Shown: positions 1 to 7,795 of the stretch, one piece after another
Layout of the letters: every line of letters starts with the position of its first letter
Numbering within the stretch: the first letter of the stretch is position 1
Source of the DNA: Microbacterium limosum
Lineage (GTDB): Bacteria; Actinomycetota; Actinomycetes; Actinomycetales; Microbacteriaceae
Reading direction: 5' to 3'
DNA: 64,000 nucleotides
NCBI RefSeq assembly: GCF_036324365.1
Contig: NZ_CP137080.1
Location: forward strand, 1,798,001 to 1,862,000
Notes under the pieces: generated by a model
What the model was told of the DNA's origin: nothing
What the model saw: only the letters and a program-made list of their open reading frames with translations
The model's database searches: none
Program-made: the position numbers and the translations under genes

Positions 1-1217
1 GCTCGCCCGATACGTGGCGGGACGTGCGCGGATTCGCGCTGAAGTTCTACACCTCCGAGGGCAACTACGACCTCGTCGGCAACAACACGCCGATCTTCTT
101 CATCCGCGACGGCATCAAGTTCCCGGACTTCATCCGCTCGCAGAAGCGCCTTCCTCACACGCACCTGCGCGATGCGGACATGCAGTGGGACTTCTGGACG
201 CTCTCCCCCGAGTCGGCGCACCAGGTGACCTACCTGATGGGCGACCGCGGACTTCCCACCTCGTGGCGCCACGTCAACGGGTACGGCTCGCACACCTTCC
301 AATGGATCAACGCCGCGGGTGAGACGTTCTGGGTGAAGTATCACTTCCACTCCCAGCAGGGCGTGCACAACATCACCGCAGAGCAGGCGCAGCAGATCGT
401 CGGCGAGGACACCGACTACTACCTGCGCGACCTCTACGACGCCATCGAGCGGGGCGAGTACCCCAAGTGGGACGTCGCGGTGCAGATCATGACGAACGAG
501 GAGGCGAAGACCTATCGATTCAACCCGTTCGACCTGACGAAGATCTGGCCGCACAAGGACTTCCCGCTGCGCAAGATCGGCGAGTTCGAGCTGAACCGCA
601 ACCCGGTGAACTACTTCGCCGAGATCGAGCAGGCGGCCTTCGCGCCGTCGAACTTCGTGCCGGGCATCGACGCCAGCCCCGACAAGATGCTGCTTGCGCG
701 CATCTTCTCCTACGCCGACGCCCACCGCTACCGCATCGGCACGAACTACAACGAGCTGCCGGTCAACCGCCCTCACGCCGAGGTGCACTCGTACGCCAAG
801 GAGGGCGCGATGCGCCACTTCTACTCCGGCGGCGAGCGTCCGGTGTACGCGCCGAACTCCCTCGGAGGACCGCGCGCCGACGCCGTGCGAGCGGGCGAAG
901 GCGGCTGGCAGAACGACGGCGACCTCGTGCGCACGGCCTACACGCTGCGCGCCGAGGACGACGACTTCGGCCAGGCCGGCACGCTGGTGCGCGAGGTCTT
1001 CGACGACGAGCAGAAGGCGCGCTTCGTCGAGACCCTCGTCGGTCAGTACGAGTCGCTCACCCGCCCCGAGGTGAAGGAGCGCTTCCTCTGGTACTGGGGT
1101 CAGGTCGACCAGGCGACGGCCGACAAGGTCCGCGCACAGGTCGAGGCCAACGCCTCCGCCGACTCCCCCGGCGCCCCCTACAGCAAGGCGCCCGAGGCGG
1201 AGCCCGTGAACGCCTGA
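1..1217 (+). CDS. katA: Catalase (5' end outside window)
   Basis: Monofunctional haem catalase, which breaks hydrogen peroxide into water and oxygen in the cytoplasm. The open frame enters the window at base 3 and 404 residues are visible. The start and the N-terminal active-site histidine lie upstream of the window. Visible family marks are the distal-pocket asparagine in [12 protein letters not shown], the WVKYHFH stretch, and the haem-ligand tyrosine in [12 protein letters not shown]. The remaining length fits a small-subunit clade catalase of about 480-500 residues. A strong hairpin terminator follows, so this is the end of its transcript. The family is certain; the symbol is by analogy. 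Confidence 0.95.
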   Translation, partial: SPDTWRDVRGFALKFYTSEGNYDLVGNNTPIFFIRDGIKFPDFIRSQKRLPHTHLRDADMQWDFWTLSPESAHQVTYLMGDRGLPTSWRHVNGYGSHTFQWINAAGETFWVKYHFHSQQGVHNITAEQAQQIVGEDTDYYLRDLYDAIERGEYPKWDVAVQIMTNEEAKTYRFNPFDLTKIWPHKDFPLRKIGEFELNRNPVNYFAEIEQAAFAPSNFVPGIDASPDKMLLARIFSYADAHRYRIGTNYNELPVNRPHAEVHSYAKEGAMRHFYSGGERPVYAPNSLGGPRADAVRAGEGGWQNDGDLVRTAYTLRAEDDDFGQAGTLVREVFDDEQKARFVETLVGQYESLTRPEVKERFLWYWGQVDQATADKVRAQVEANASADSPGAPYSKAPEAEPVNA

Positions 1218-1232
1218 CGTCGATCGACGTCG

Positions 1233-1272
1233 CGAGGGGCGGTCGGGGTGTTCTCATCCCGACCGCCCCTCG
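1233..1272 (+). terminator. Rho-independent-type hairpin after catalase
   Basis: A perfect 15-bp stem (1233-1247 with 1258-1272) encloses a 10-base loop and is followed by a short T run. It begins 16 bases after the catalase stop. Confidence 0.85.
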
Positions 1273-1358
1273 GCGTTTCCGCTTCCGGGCCCCACCCTCT
1301 CCTGCGATGATTCGGGAGGCGGGCCGAAGCCGGGCCGGCCGGACGTAAGGAGAGGGCG

Positions 1359-2189
1359 ATGTCCCCTGCGCGCAACGACGACCCGTATCCCGACGCCCCG
1401 ATCGACCCGACCGAGCTGGCGCACACGCCGGAGGTGGAGCCGGAGGGTCCCTCGACCGGCGCGAAGCTTGCCGCCGAGGGCTTCGGCACGTTCCTCCTCG
1501 TCTTCGGCCTGATCGGCACCGCACTCTTCGGCTCGCATCTCGCGAACGAGTCGGGCGCGTTCGTCCCGGGGATCGTCTACGTTGCGGCATCCGTCGCCGT
1601 CGGGCTCGCCGTCGTCATGGGCGCCTACGCGTTCGGGCCCATCTCGGGCGGCCACTTCAACCCGGCGGTCACGCTCGGCCTGGCCGCCGCGGGCCGCTTC
1701 CCGTGGCGGGAGACCGGACCCTACATCGCGGCGCAGGCGGTCGGCGGCTCGGCCGCCACGACCGCCATCGTGCTCGTGGGCCTGTTCGGCCCGGAGGGGT
1801 GGCTCGCCGCCGCCCAGGACGGCGGCTTCGCGAGCAACGGCTGGGGCGTGCTCTCGCCCGGCGGCTTCGGCATGGCCGCGGCCATGGTGATCGAGGTCAT
1901 CCTGACCTTCCTCTTCCTCCTCGTCATCCTGGGCGTGACGCACTCGACGCGGGGCACGGCCTTCGCGGGAGTGGCGATCGGCCTCTCCCTCACCCTGATC
2001 CACCTCGTGAGCATCCCCGTCGACAACACGTCGGTGAACCCCGCGCGTTCGCTCGCGACGGCGATCTACGGCGGCGCCGACGCGCTCGCACAGCTGTGGG
2101 TCTTCATCGTGTTCCCGATCGCGGGCGCGCTGCTGGCCGGGTGGTCCTACCGCGCGCTGTTCGACGGCGCGCAGAAGCCGAGGGCGTAG
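1359..2189 (+). CDS. aqpZ: Aquaporin Z-type water channel
   Basis: MIP-family channel of 276 residues in the cytoplasmic membrane. Both NPA half-helix signatures are present: N101-P-A inside GHFNPAVTLG and N227-P-A-R inside TSVNPARS. The LIHL stretch and the T and R around the second NPA match the narrow water-selective filter of AqpZ rather than a glycerol channel. The N-terminus has about 35 extra acidic, proline-rich residues before the first helix. The start is set by AAGGAG at 1347-1352, six bases before ATG. It is convergent with the SpoIIM-type gene, only 11 bases away. It appears to be a single-gene unit. Confidence 0.93.
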   Translation: MSPARNDDPYPDAPIDPTELAHTPEVEPEGPSTGAKLAAEGFGTFLLVFGLIGTALFGSHLANESGAFVPGIVYVAASVAVGLAVVMGAYAFGPISGGHFNPAVTLGLAAAGRFPWRETGPYIAAQAVGGSAATTAIVLVGLFGPEGWLAAAQDGGFASNGWGVLSPGGFGMAAAMVIEVILTFLFLLVILGVTHSTRGTAFAGVAIGLSLTLIHLVSIPVDNTSVNPARSLATAIYGGADALAQLWVFIVFPIAGALLAGWSYRALFDGAQKPRA

Positions 2190-2200
2190 CGCGTCGGGGC

Positions 2201-3190
2201 TCAGCCCGCCACGAGAGTCGTGGCGCCGCGATCGGCCTCGGCGAGGTCGCCGGTCTCGCCCGCACGGGCCGCCCGGCCGCCGACCCGGATCATGTAGAAG
2301 AGGAACGCGCCCAGGGCCGCCGCTCCGATGCCGATCTTGATCGGCCAGGGCCACGGCTGACCCGTGACGAAGCCCTCGATGAGCGCCGAGACCAGCAGCA
2401 CGAGCACGAGCCCCATCGCCACGGTCGCGAGCGAGCGCCCCGCGTGGGCCAGTGCCTGGCCGCGCGTCCTCGCTCCGGGCACGATCCACGCCCAGAAGAT
2501 GTGCAGGCCCGCGGCGCCCGCGACGAAGATGCACGTCAGCTCGAGCATCCCGTGCGGCAGGATGTAGAGGACGAACACGTCGCCGCGGTCGAAGGAGAAG
2601 AGCACCGCTGCCGCGGTCCCCACCCCGATCGCGTTCTGCATCAGCACCATGACGGGCCAGATGCCGGTGATCCCGAAGAGCACGCACTGCGCGGCGATCC
2701 AGGCGTTGTTCGTCCACACCGTGCCAGCGAAGGATGCCGCGGGGTTGTAATACTCGACGAACTCGTTCTCCGCGTAGCGCTCCAGCCCGGCCTCGTCCCC
2801 GAGCGTCGCGACGAGCACGGGATCGCCCGAGATCCAGGCGGCCACGAGGGCGACGATGGCCACGAACGCGGCGGCGATGACCAGCGTCGTCCAGCGCAGC
2901 CGGTACAGCGCGGCCGGCAGCTGGAGGACGAAGAAGCGGGGAACGGCACGCAGCGGGTTCTCGGCCCCGCGCGTGAGCCGCAGGCGGGCGCCCGCGATGA
3001 GGGTGGAGATCACATCCGCCTGGGGCGTGCGGCCCGCCGCGGTCTTCGCCTCGGCGAGATCGGCGGATGCCGCCTGGTAGCGCTCCACCAGTTCGTCCGC
3101 CTCCCGGCCGCTCAGGCGACGGCGGCGCTCGAGCTCCCGCAGCCGCTCCCACTCGTGGCGCCGGGCGGTGGTCAGCGCGTCGAGGTCCAC
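2201..3190 (-). CDS. Stage II sporulation protein M-like membrane protein
   Basis: A 329-residue integral membrane protein of the SpoIIM/DUF95 family. A charged N-terminal region (about residues 1-95) is followed by several hydrophobic helices. Family-like stretches are YYNPAASFAGTVWTNNAW and YILPHGMLEL. This organism is not expected to form endospores. In actinobacteria the family usually sits beside an RDD protein, as here, and its job is unknown. GTG is chosen because a -10-like TAGTTT lies exactly six bases upstream, predicting a leaderless mRNA. It is divergent from the RDD gene with 17 bases between start codons. Confidence 0.85.
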   Translation of the reverse strand: MDLDALTTARRHEWERLRELERRRRLSGREADELVERYQAASADLAEAKTAAGRTPQADVISTLIAGARLRLTRGAENPLRAVPRFFVLQLPAALYRLRWTTLVIAAAFVAIVALVAAWISGDPVLVATLGDEAGLERYAENEFVEYYNPAASFAGTVWTNNAWIAAQCVLFGITGIWPVMVLMQNAIGVGTAAAVLFSFDRGDVFVLYILPHGMLELTCIFVAGAAGLHIFWAWIVPGARTRGQALAHAGRSLATVAMGLVLVLLVSALIEGFVTGQPWPWPIKIGIGAAALGAFLFYMIRVGGRAARAGETGDLAEADRGATTLVAG

Positions 3191-3207
3191 GCGCCTAAAC
3201 TACCCGC
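3191..3207. promoter_or_regulatory. Overlapping divergent -10 boxes, leaderless starts
   Basis: Plus strand: TAAACT at 3196-3201, then six bases to ATG 3208. Minus strand: TAGTTT at 3202-3197, then six bases to GTG 3190. The two boxes overlap, so both genes are predicted to start transcription at or within a base of the start codon. The two promoters may exclude each other. Confidence 0.65.
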
Positions 3208-4053
3208 ATGGCAGGCCCCGCGACGCCCCAGCTCACGCGCGTCCACCAGGACGAGGTGCTCACGGGAGAGGCCGTCGCCCTCGATGTCCAGCCCGCGGGC
3301 CTGTTCATGCGGGCCCTGGGGGCCGTCATCGACCTGCTCCTGGGCATCATCCTCCTCATCGTCGTGCTCGTGCTCGGGTACGGGCCCCTCGCCCAGGTCG
3401 TCCCTCCCGAGGCGATGGCCATCGTCGTCATCGCATCGGTCGTGGCGATCACGATCATCCTGCCGACGACCGTCGAAACGGCATCTCGGGGGCGCAGTCT
3501 CGGGCGCCTCGCCGTCGGCGCGCGCATCGTCCGCGAGGACGGCGGTGCGTCGGGGTTCCGTCAGGCGTTCATCCGGGCGCTCGTGGGCGTCTTCGAGGTG
3601 TATCTCACCGTCGGCGTCGTCGCGGTCGTGACGGGCGCCTTCACTCCCCGCGCGCAGCGACTGGGAGATCTGCTCGCCGGCACCTACTCCCAGCGCACGC
3701 GGGTCCCCGCCCTGCCCTCCGCCCTTCCCCCCGTGCCGCCCGCGCTCGAGCAGTGGGCCCTCGTCGCCGACGTGGCGCGGCTGCCCGATCGTCTCGCCCG
3801 CAGGCTCGCTCAGTTCCTGCGCCAGGTCGACAAGCTCGCACCCGCCGCGCGGGAGCGCATCGCGGGCGAGCTGCTGGCCGATGCATCCGCCTTCGTCTCG
3901 CCGCCTCCGCCCGCCGACGCCGTGTCGGCCCTGTTCGCGATCTCGGCACTTCGGCGCGACCGGGAGCTGCGGGCGCTCGAGACGCGCCGTCGGCGGGTCG
4001 AGGCCATGGCCCCCTCGCTCACCCACCTCCCGCACGGCTTCCCCGACCGGTAG
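3208..4053 (+). CDS. RDD family membrane protein
   Basis: A 281-residue protein with an RDD-type transmembrane domain in its N-terminal half. It has the expected arginine and aspartate in the first helix (GLFMRALGAVIDLLLG) and the glycine/arginine-rich loop SRGRSLGRLAVGARIV before the third helix. The C-terminal half (about 165-281) is hydrophilic and rich in Ala/Arg/Leu, probably helical and cytoplasmic. RDD proteins have been linked to ion or solute transport, but no substrate can be named here. It is divergent from the SpoIIM-type gene, a pairing common in actinobacteria. ATG is supported by a -10 box six bases upstream. Confidence 0.87.
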   Translation: MAGPATPQLTRVHQDEVLTGEAVALDVQPAGLFMRALGAVIDLLLGIILLIVVLVLGYGPLAQVVPPEAMAIVVIASVVAITIILPTTVETASRGRSLGRLAVGARIVREDGGASGFRQAFIRALVGVFEVYLTVGVVAVVTGAFTPRAQRLGDLLAGTYSQRTRVPALPSALPPVPPALEQWALVADVARLPDRLARRLAQFLRQVDKLAPAARERIAGELLADASAFVSPPPPADAVSALFAISALRRDRELRALETRRRRVEAMAPSLTHLPHGFPDR

Positions 4054-4054
4054 A

Positions 4055-4074
4055 GCGGATGCCGCGGCATCCGC
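4055..4074. repeat. 20-bp perfect palindrome between convergent genes
   Basis: The palindrome is built from GCGGATGCCG followed by its own complement. It lies in the 37-base space between the ends of the RDD gene and ahcY. It could fold as a bidirectional terminator hairpin, though no clear T run follows. It is also a double copy of the GGATGCCG word that is over-used in this genome. Confidence 0.6.
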
Positions 4075-4090
4075 CCCCGGTCGGATCGGC

Positions 4091-5572
4091 TCAGTATCGG
4101 TAGTGCTCGAGCTTGTACGGCCCCTCCACGGGGACGCCGATGTAGGCGGCCTGCGAGGGCGTCAGCGTGGTCAGCTCGACGCCCAGCGCGTCGAGGTGCA
4201 GGCGCGCGACCTTCTCGTCGAGCAGCTTGGGAAGCGTGTACACGCCGGTGGGGTACTGCGCGGTGCGCGTATAGAGCTCCATCTGGGCGAGAACCTGGTT
4301 GGTGAACGACGCGCTCATGACGAAGGAGGGGTGCCCGGTCGCGTTCCCGAGGTTCATGAGCCGGCCCTCGCTGAGCACGAGCACGCTGCGGCCGTTCGGA
4401 AGGCGCCACTCGTGCACCTGCGGCTTGATCTCGACCTTCTCGACGCCCTCGATCGCCGCGAGGCCCGCCATGTCGATCTCGTTGTCGAAGTGACCGACGT
4501 TGGCGACGATCGCGAGGTGCTTGAGGGCGAGCAGGTGCTCGGTGCGCACGACGTCGGCGTTGCCGGTGCCCGTCACGAGGATGTCCACCTGCGGCGCGAC
4601 GGTCTCCAGGCGCGCCACCTGGTATCCGTCCATGGCGGCCTGCAGGGCGCAGATCGGGTCGACCTCGCCGACGATCACTCGGGCGCCCTGGCCGCGCAGC
4701 GCCTCGGCGGCGCCCTTCCCCACATCCCCGTACCCGGCGACGAACGCCGTCTTTCCGCCCATCAGCACGTCGGTGGCCCGGTTGAGGCCGTCGGGAAGCG
4801 AATGGCGGATGCCGTACTTGTTGTCGAACTTGCTCTTCGTGACCGAGTCGTTGACGTTGATCGCCGGGAACAGCAGCTCTCCCGCGGCGGCGAGCTCGTA
4901 GAGCCGGTGGACGCCCGTGGTGGTCTCCTCGGTGACCCCGAGCAACCCGTGCGCGAGACGTGTCCAGCGCTGCGGGTCGGCCGCGAGGCTCGCGCGCAGC
5001 GTGTCGAGGATGACGTGATACTCGTGCGGGTCGGATGCCGCGGCATCCGGGACCCGGCCGTCCTTCTCGAACTCGACGCCCTTGTGGACGAGCAGCGTGG
5101 CGTCTCCGCCGTCGTCGAGGATCAGGTCGGGTCCGTCGAAGCCCTCGCGCGACCAGTCGAAGATGCGGTCGGTGCAGGCCCAGTACTCCTCGAGCGTCTC
5201 GCCCTTCCAGGCGAAGACGGGCACGCCCCGGGGGTCGTCGGGGGTTCCCGTCGGTCCGACCACGACGGCGGCGGCGGCCTCGTCCTGGGTGGAGAAGATG
5301 TTGCAGCTGGCCCACCGAACGCGGGCGCCGAGCGCGACGAGCGTCTCGATCAGCACGGCCGTCTGCACCGTCATGTGCAGCGAGCCGGCGATCCGGGCCC
5401 CGCGGAGGGGCTGGGCCGGACCGAACTCCTCGCGCAGCGCCATGAGGCCCGGCATCTCGTTCTCGGCGAGCCGGATCTGATGACGACCCGCTTCGGCGAG
5501 CGAGAGATCGCGCACGTCGAAGTCGAGCGTGGAGGTGGGTACGGCGGCAGGGGCGGCGGTCTGCGTCGGCAT
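4091..5572 (-). CDS. ahcY: S-adenosylhomocysteine hydrolase
   Basis: A 493-residue cytoplasmic NAD-dependent enzyme that splits S-adenosylhomocysteine into adenosine and homocysteine in the methyl cycle. Visible marks are the substrate-region [22 protein letters not shown], the NAD-binding GYGDVGKG and a C-terminal HYRY. The length fits the long bacterial form. The frame is open further upstream, but the family N-terminus begins at ATG 5572 (MPTQTAAP), whose preceding bases GACAAT resemble a -10 box six bases away. It is monocistronic and convergent with the RDD gene. Confidence 0.96.
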   Translation of the reverse strand: MPTQTAAPAAVPTSTLDFDVRDLSLAEAGRHQIRLAENEMPGLMALREEFGPAQPLRGARIAGSLHMTVQTAVLIETLVALGARVRWASCNIFSTQDEAAAAVVVGPTGTPDDPRGVPVFAWKGETLEEYWACTDRIFDWSREGFDGPDLILDDGGDATLLVHKGVEFEKDGRVPDAAASDPHEYHVILDTLRASLAADPQRWTRLAHGLLGVTEETTTGVHRLYELAAAGELLFPAINVNDSVTKSKFDNKYGIRHSLPDGLNRATDVLMGGKTAFVAGYGDVGKGAAEALRGQGARVIVGEVDPICALQAAMDGYQVARLETVAPQVDILVTGTGNADVVRTEHLLALKHLAIVANVGHFDNEIDMAGLAAIEGVEKVEIKPQVHEWRLPNGRSVLVLSEGRLMNLGNATGHPSFVMSASFTNQVLAQMELYTRTAQYPTGVYTLPKLLDEKVARLHLDALGVELTTLTPSQAAYIGVPVEGPYKLEHYRY

Positions 5573-5619
5573 CCCGCCATTGTCCCACGCGCCTTCGGCG
5601 CGGCGCGCAGCCGGCGGGG

Positions 5620-5826
5620 TCAGGCCCGCATCGTCTCGTGGCGCACGACGACCCATCCCCTGGGCACCGACATCCGCTCCGTGTGGATCGCGCACAGGTC
5701 GTGCGCGTGCGGGTCGCCCGGCGCGCCGAGCGGGCCGAGCGCGGCCATCTGATCGCCGTAGTCGTACGTCAGCGTCGCGACCGCCTCGCGGGCGCAGGCC
5801 ACCTTGGAGCAGAGTCTTCCGTACAT
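5620..5826 (-). CDS. DUF3499 family protein
   Basis: A small protein of 68 residues with the DUF3499 signature: [18 protein letters not shown], then [15 protein letters not shown]. Cysteines at the N-terminus and a Cys/His pair later suggest a small metal-binding fold, but its function is unknown. ATG 5826 is chosen because the conserved domain begins immediately. A TAGGCT box lies eight bases upstream, so the leader would be absent or almost so. It is followed by ahcY in the same direction and preceded by the zincin-like gene, the order also seen around Rv3258c/Rv3259 in mycobacteria as I recall it. Confidence 0.88.
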   Translation of the reverse strand: MYGRLCSKVACAREAVATLTYDYGDQMAALGPLGAPGDPHAHDLCAIHTERMSVPRGWVVVRHETMRA

Positions 5827-5887
5827 CGCGGGCCAGCCTATCCGGCGGGCGTCCCCGAGGCGCCGCGCCGCGCCCACGGCGCGCTGG

Positions 5888-6337
5888 TCAGAAGTAGCGG
5901 AACCGCTCCGGGCCGAGATCCCACGGGTCGCGATCGAGGTACTCGGCCGCGGCACGGAACACGGTGCCCTCGACGGCCATGCGCCGGTGGAGGTCGTCGT
6001 CGCGGTGCAGGTGACCGAGCCGCTCGACGGGGATCCGGTAAAGCACGATCCGGCGCGCGTCCCGGTCGATGTGCCACCGCGGGATGCCGTCCGCGTCGCT
6101 CTCGGGCGGCATCGACGCGATCTCGAACGACACGTCGCGCAGATCCGTCCATGCCGACCGCAGGAACTCCGCCGCGGCCCCCACGGCGATGTCGAACCGG
6201 TCGAATCGCGTCTCGAGCGGACCTATCGGCGGCCGGACGACGGCGCTGCGACCGACCCGGCCGTGCCGATCGTGCCGGTTCGGGCGACGAGCACCGGGCG
6301 TCGCGTGACGGGGAGCCCTGCCGCGCCGAGACACCAT
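5888..6337 (-). CDS. Metallopeptidase-family (zincin-like) protein, active site not evident
   Basis: A 149-residue protein resembling the small actinobacterial 'metallopeptidase family' proteins encoded next to DUF3499. An Arg/His-rich N-terminus (1-35) is followed by RFDRFDIAVGAAAEFL, a typical beginning of this fold, and RRIVLYRIPVERLG. The position where catalytic members have HExxH reads MAVEGTVFRAAAEYLD, with no histidine pair, so zinc binding and peptidase activity are doubtful. The start is fixed by TAGGAT six bases before ATG. The assignment rests on context and partial similarity. Confidence 0.7.
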   Translation of the reverse strand: MVSRRGRAPRHATPGARRPNRHDRHGRVGRSAVVRPPIGPLETRFDRFDIAVGAAAEFLRSAWTDLRDVSFEIASMPPESDADGIPRWHIDRDARRIVLYRIPVERLGHLHRDDDLHRRMAVEGTVFRAAAEYLDRDPWDLGPERFRYF

Positions 6338-6349
6338 GAGACGATCCTA
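6338..6349 (-). promoter_or_regulatory. -10 box of a predicted leaderless mRNA
   Basis: TAGGAT on the minus strand (6349-6344) is followed by six bases and then the ATG at 6337. Confidence 0.55.
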
Positions 6350-6385
6350 CGCGCGGCGGCGCATCGGTCGTGGCGTCCCTGGAGG

Positions 6386-7795
6386 TCAGGGAACGACGCG
6401 AACGGCGGATGCCGCGGACGGTGCCGGCTGCACGCCGTAGCCGGCGAGCGCCGTCGTGGCGGCGTATGACACCGCCGCCACGATGGGAGCGGTCGTCTCG
6501 ATCCGCCACGTGGTGCCCGCCGGCACCGACAGCGCGCCGGCGTCGCCGGGCCCCAGAGCGAGGGTCTGAGGATCGCCGCCGACGACGGGCGTGAGGGTCA
6601 CATCGGCCGCCGTCTGGAGTGTCGCGATGTGAATCCGCACGGGCACTCCGTCGGGCGCTTCCGCGACGGCGACGAGCGTCGCACCGTCGATCTGCTCGGG
6701 CGCGGGCAGCCAAGAGAAGTCGCGCTGGCCACCGAGCGCGGACGTGGTCCACGCGGACGCCACCACCGGTGCCGACGCATCCACCCGCACCGTGTAGGCG
6801 CCGGCGGCGAGGCCCGGAAGCTCGAGCTCGATCGGGATCCCGGCCTGCAGCTGCGCCGGCGCCGGTGCGATCGCGGGAGTGTCGGATCCCTCGGCGAACA
6901 CCGTCACCGTGGCCGTCGTCGCCTCGCTCGCCGACAGCAGGCGGACACGGGCCGTGACGGAGCCCGCGACAGCGGGGTCGGAGGCGGTCGTGGTCACGAC
7001 GCCGGGTATGGTCTGGCTCGGGGCGGGCGGCGCGGCGGGGCCGGACACGTCGAGCCCCACCGGCTCGAGCGTGACCGTGCGGCTGGACTGCAGCGAGACC
7101 ACGACGGGTGCGCCGATCGCCTGGATCCGCAGCACGGGGGCGAGCTCGCCGAGCGCGAGACCCGCGAGGGGCACGGTCACCTGCGTTCGCGCGGCGACGA
7201 CGACGCCCTCGCCGCCCGGCGGGACCACCGGACCGGACTGCCCGAACACCGTGATGTCGACGGTCGCCGTGACGTCCCCCGGGTTGGCGATGCTCACGAG
7301 ATCGGCGGCGCCGGTGGACGTGGCACCGGCGGCGAGCCAGCTGTCGAAGCGCGGGGAGGTGCAGGCGGATGCCGCGAAGCCCGACAGGTCGTCCGCCGCG
7401 GTGGCTGTCGACTGCGCCGCGGCGAACTCGGCCGCCCGCCCTTCGACGGGGGCTGCGCGCAGGAGCGTGTCCGCGACATCCTCGCCTGTCGCCGACGACC
7501 GCAGGCTCTCGGACCGGGGCTCGACGCCGCCACGCGTGACCTGCGCACCCCCCGCGACGGAGAGCTGCCCCGCCTGACCGATCACCCGCCCCGCCGCCAG
7601 GAGCGGGCCGGGGCAGACCGCGACGGTGTCGGAGGGGGTCGGGGTCTGCACGAGCGCGACGGCATCGCGCTGCATCGTCGGGATGGGCGCGGGGATCGCC
7701 AGGACGACGGCCACCACGAGGGCTACGGCGACGGCGGCGCCCACGATGAGGCGCGTGCCGGTACCGAGGGCCCGAAGGGCGCGTGCGGGGTTCAT
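6386..7795 (-). CDS. DUF5719 family secreted/anchored protein
   Basis: A 469-residue protein with one N-terminal transmembrane anchor (about 16-36), then a long Ala/Val/Thr-rich, beta-looking extracellular region. This matches the DUF5719 family, whose role is unknown. There are repeated beta-sandwich-like stretches around DITVFGQSGPVVPPGGEG and VTVFAEGSDTPAI. Its start overlaps the stop of the upstream giant glycosyltransferase by four bases, so the two are translationally coupled. This pairing is common in actinobacteria and suggests a shared role at the cell surface. No catalytic motif is visible. Confidence 0.8.
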   Translation of the reverse strand: MNPARALRALGTGTRLIVGAAVAVALVVAVVLAIPAPIPTMQRDAVALVQTPTPSDTVAVCPGPLLAAGRVIGQAGQLSVAGGAQVTRGGVEPRSESLRSSATGEDVADTLLRAAPVEGRAAEFAAAQSTATAADDLSGFAASACTSPRFDSWLAAGATSTGAADLVSIANPGDVTATVDITVFGQSGPVVPPGGEGVVVAARTQVTVPLAGLALGELAPVLRIQAIGAPVVVSLQSSRTVTLEPVGLDVSGPAAPPAPSQTIPGVVTTTASDPAVAGSVTARVRLLSASEATTATVTVFAEGSDTPAIAPAPAQLQAGIPIELELPGLAAGAYTVRVDASAPVVASAWTTSALGGQRDFSWLPAPEQIDGATLVAVAEAPDGVPVRIHIATLQTAADVTLTPVVGGDPQTLALGPGDAGALSVPAGTTWRIETTAPIVAAVSYAATTALAGYGVQPAPSAASAVRVVP

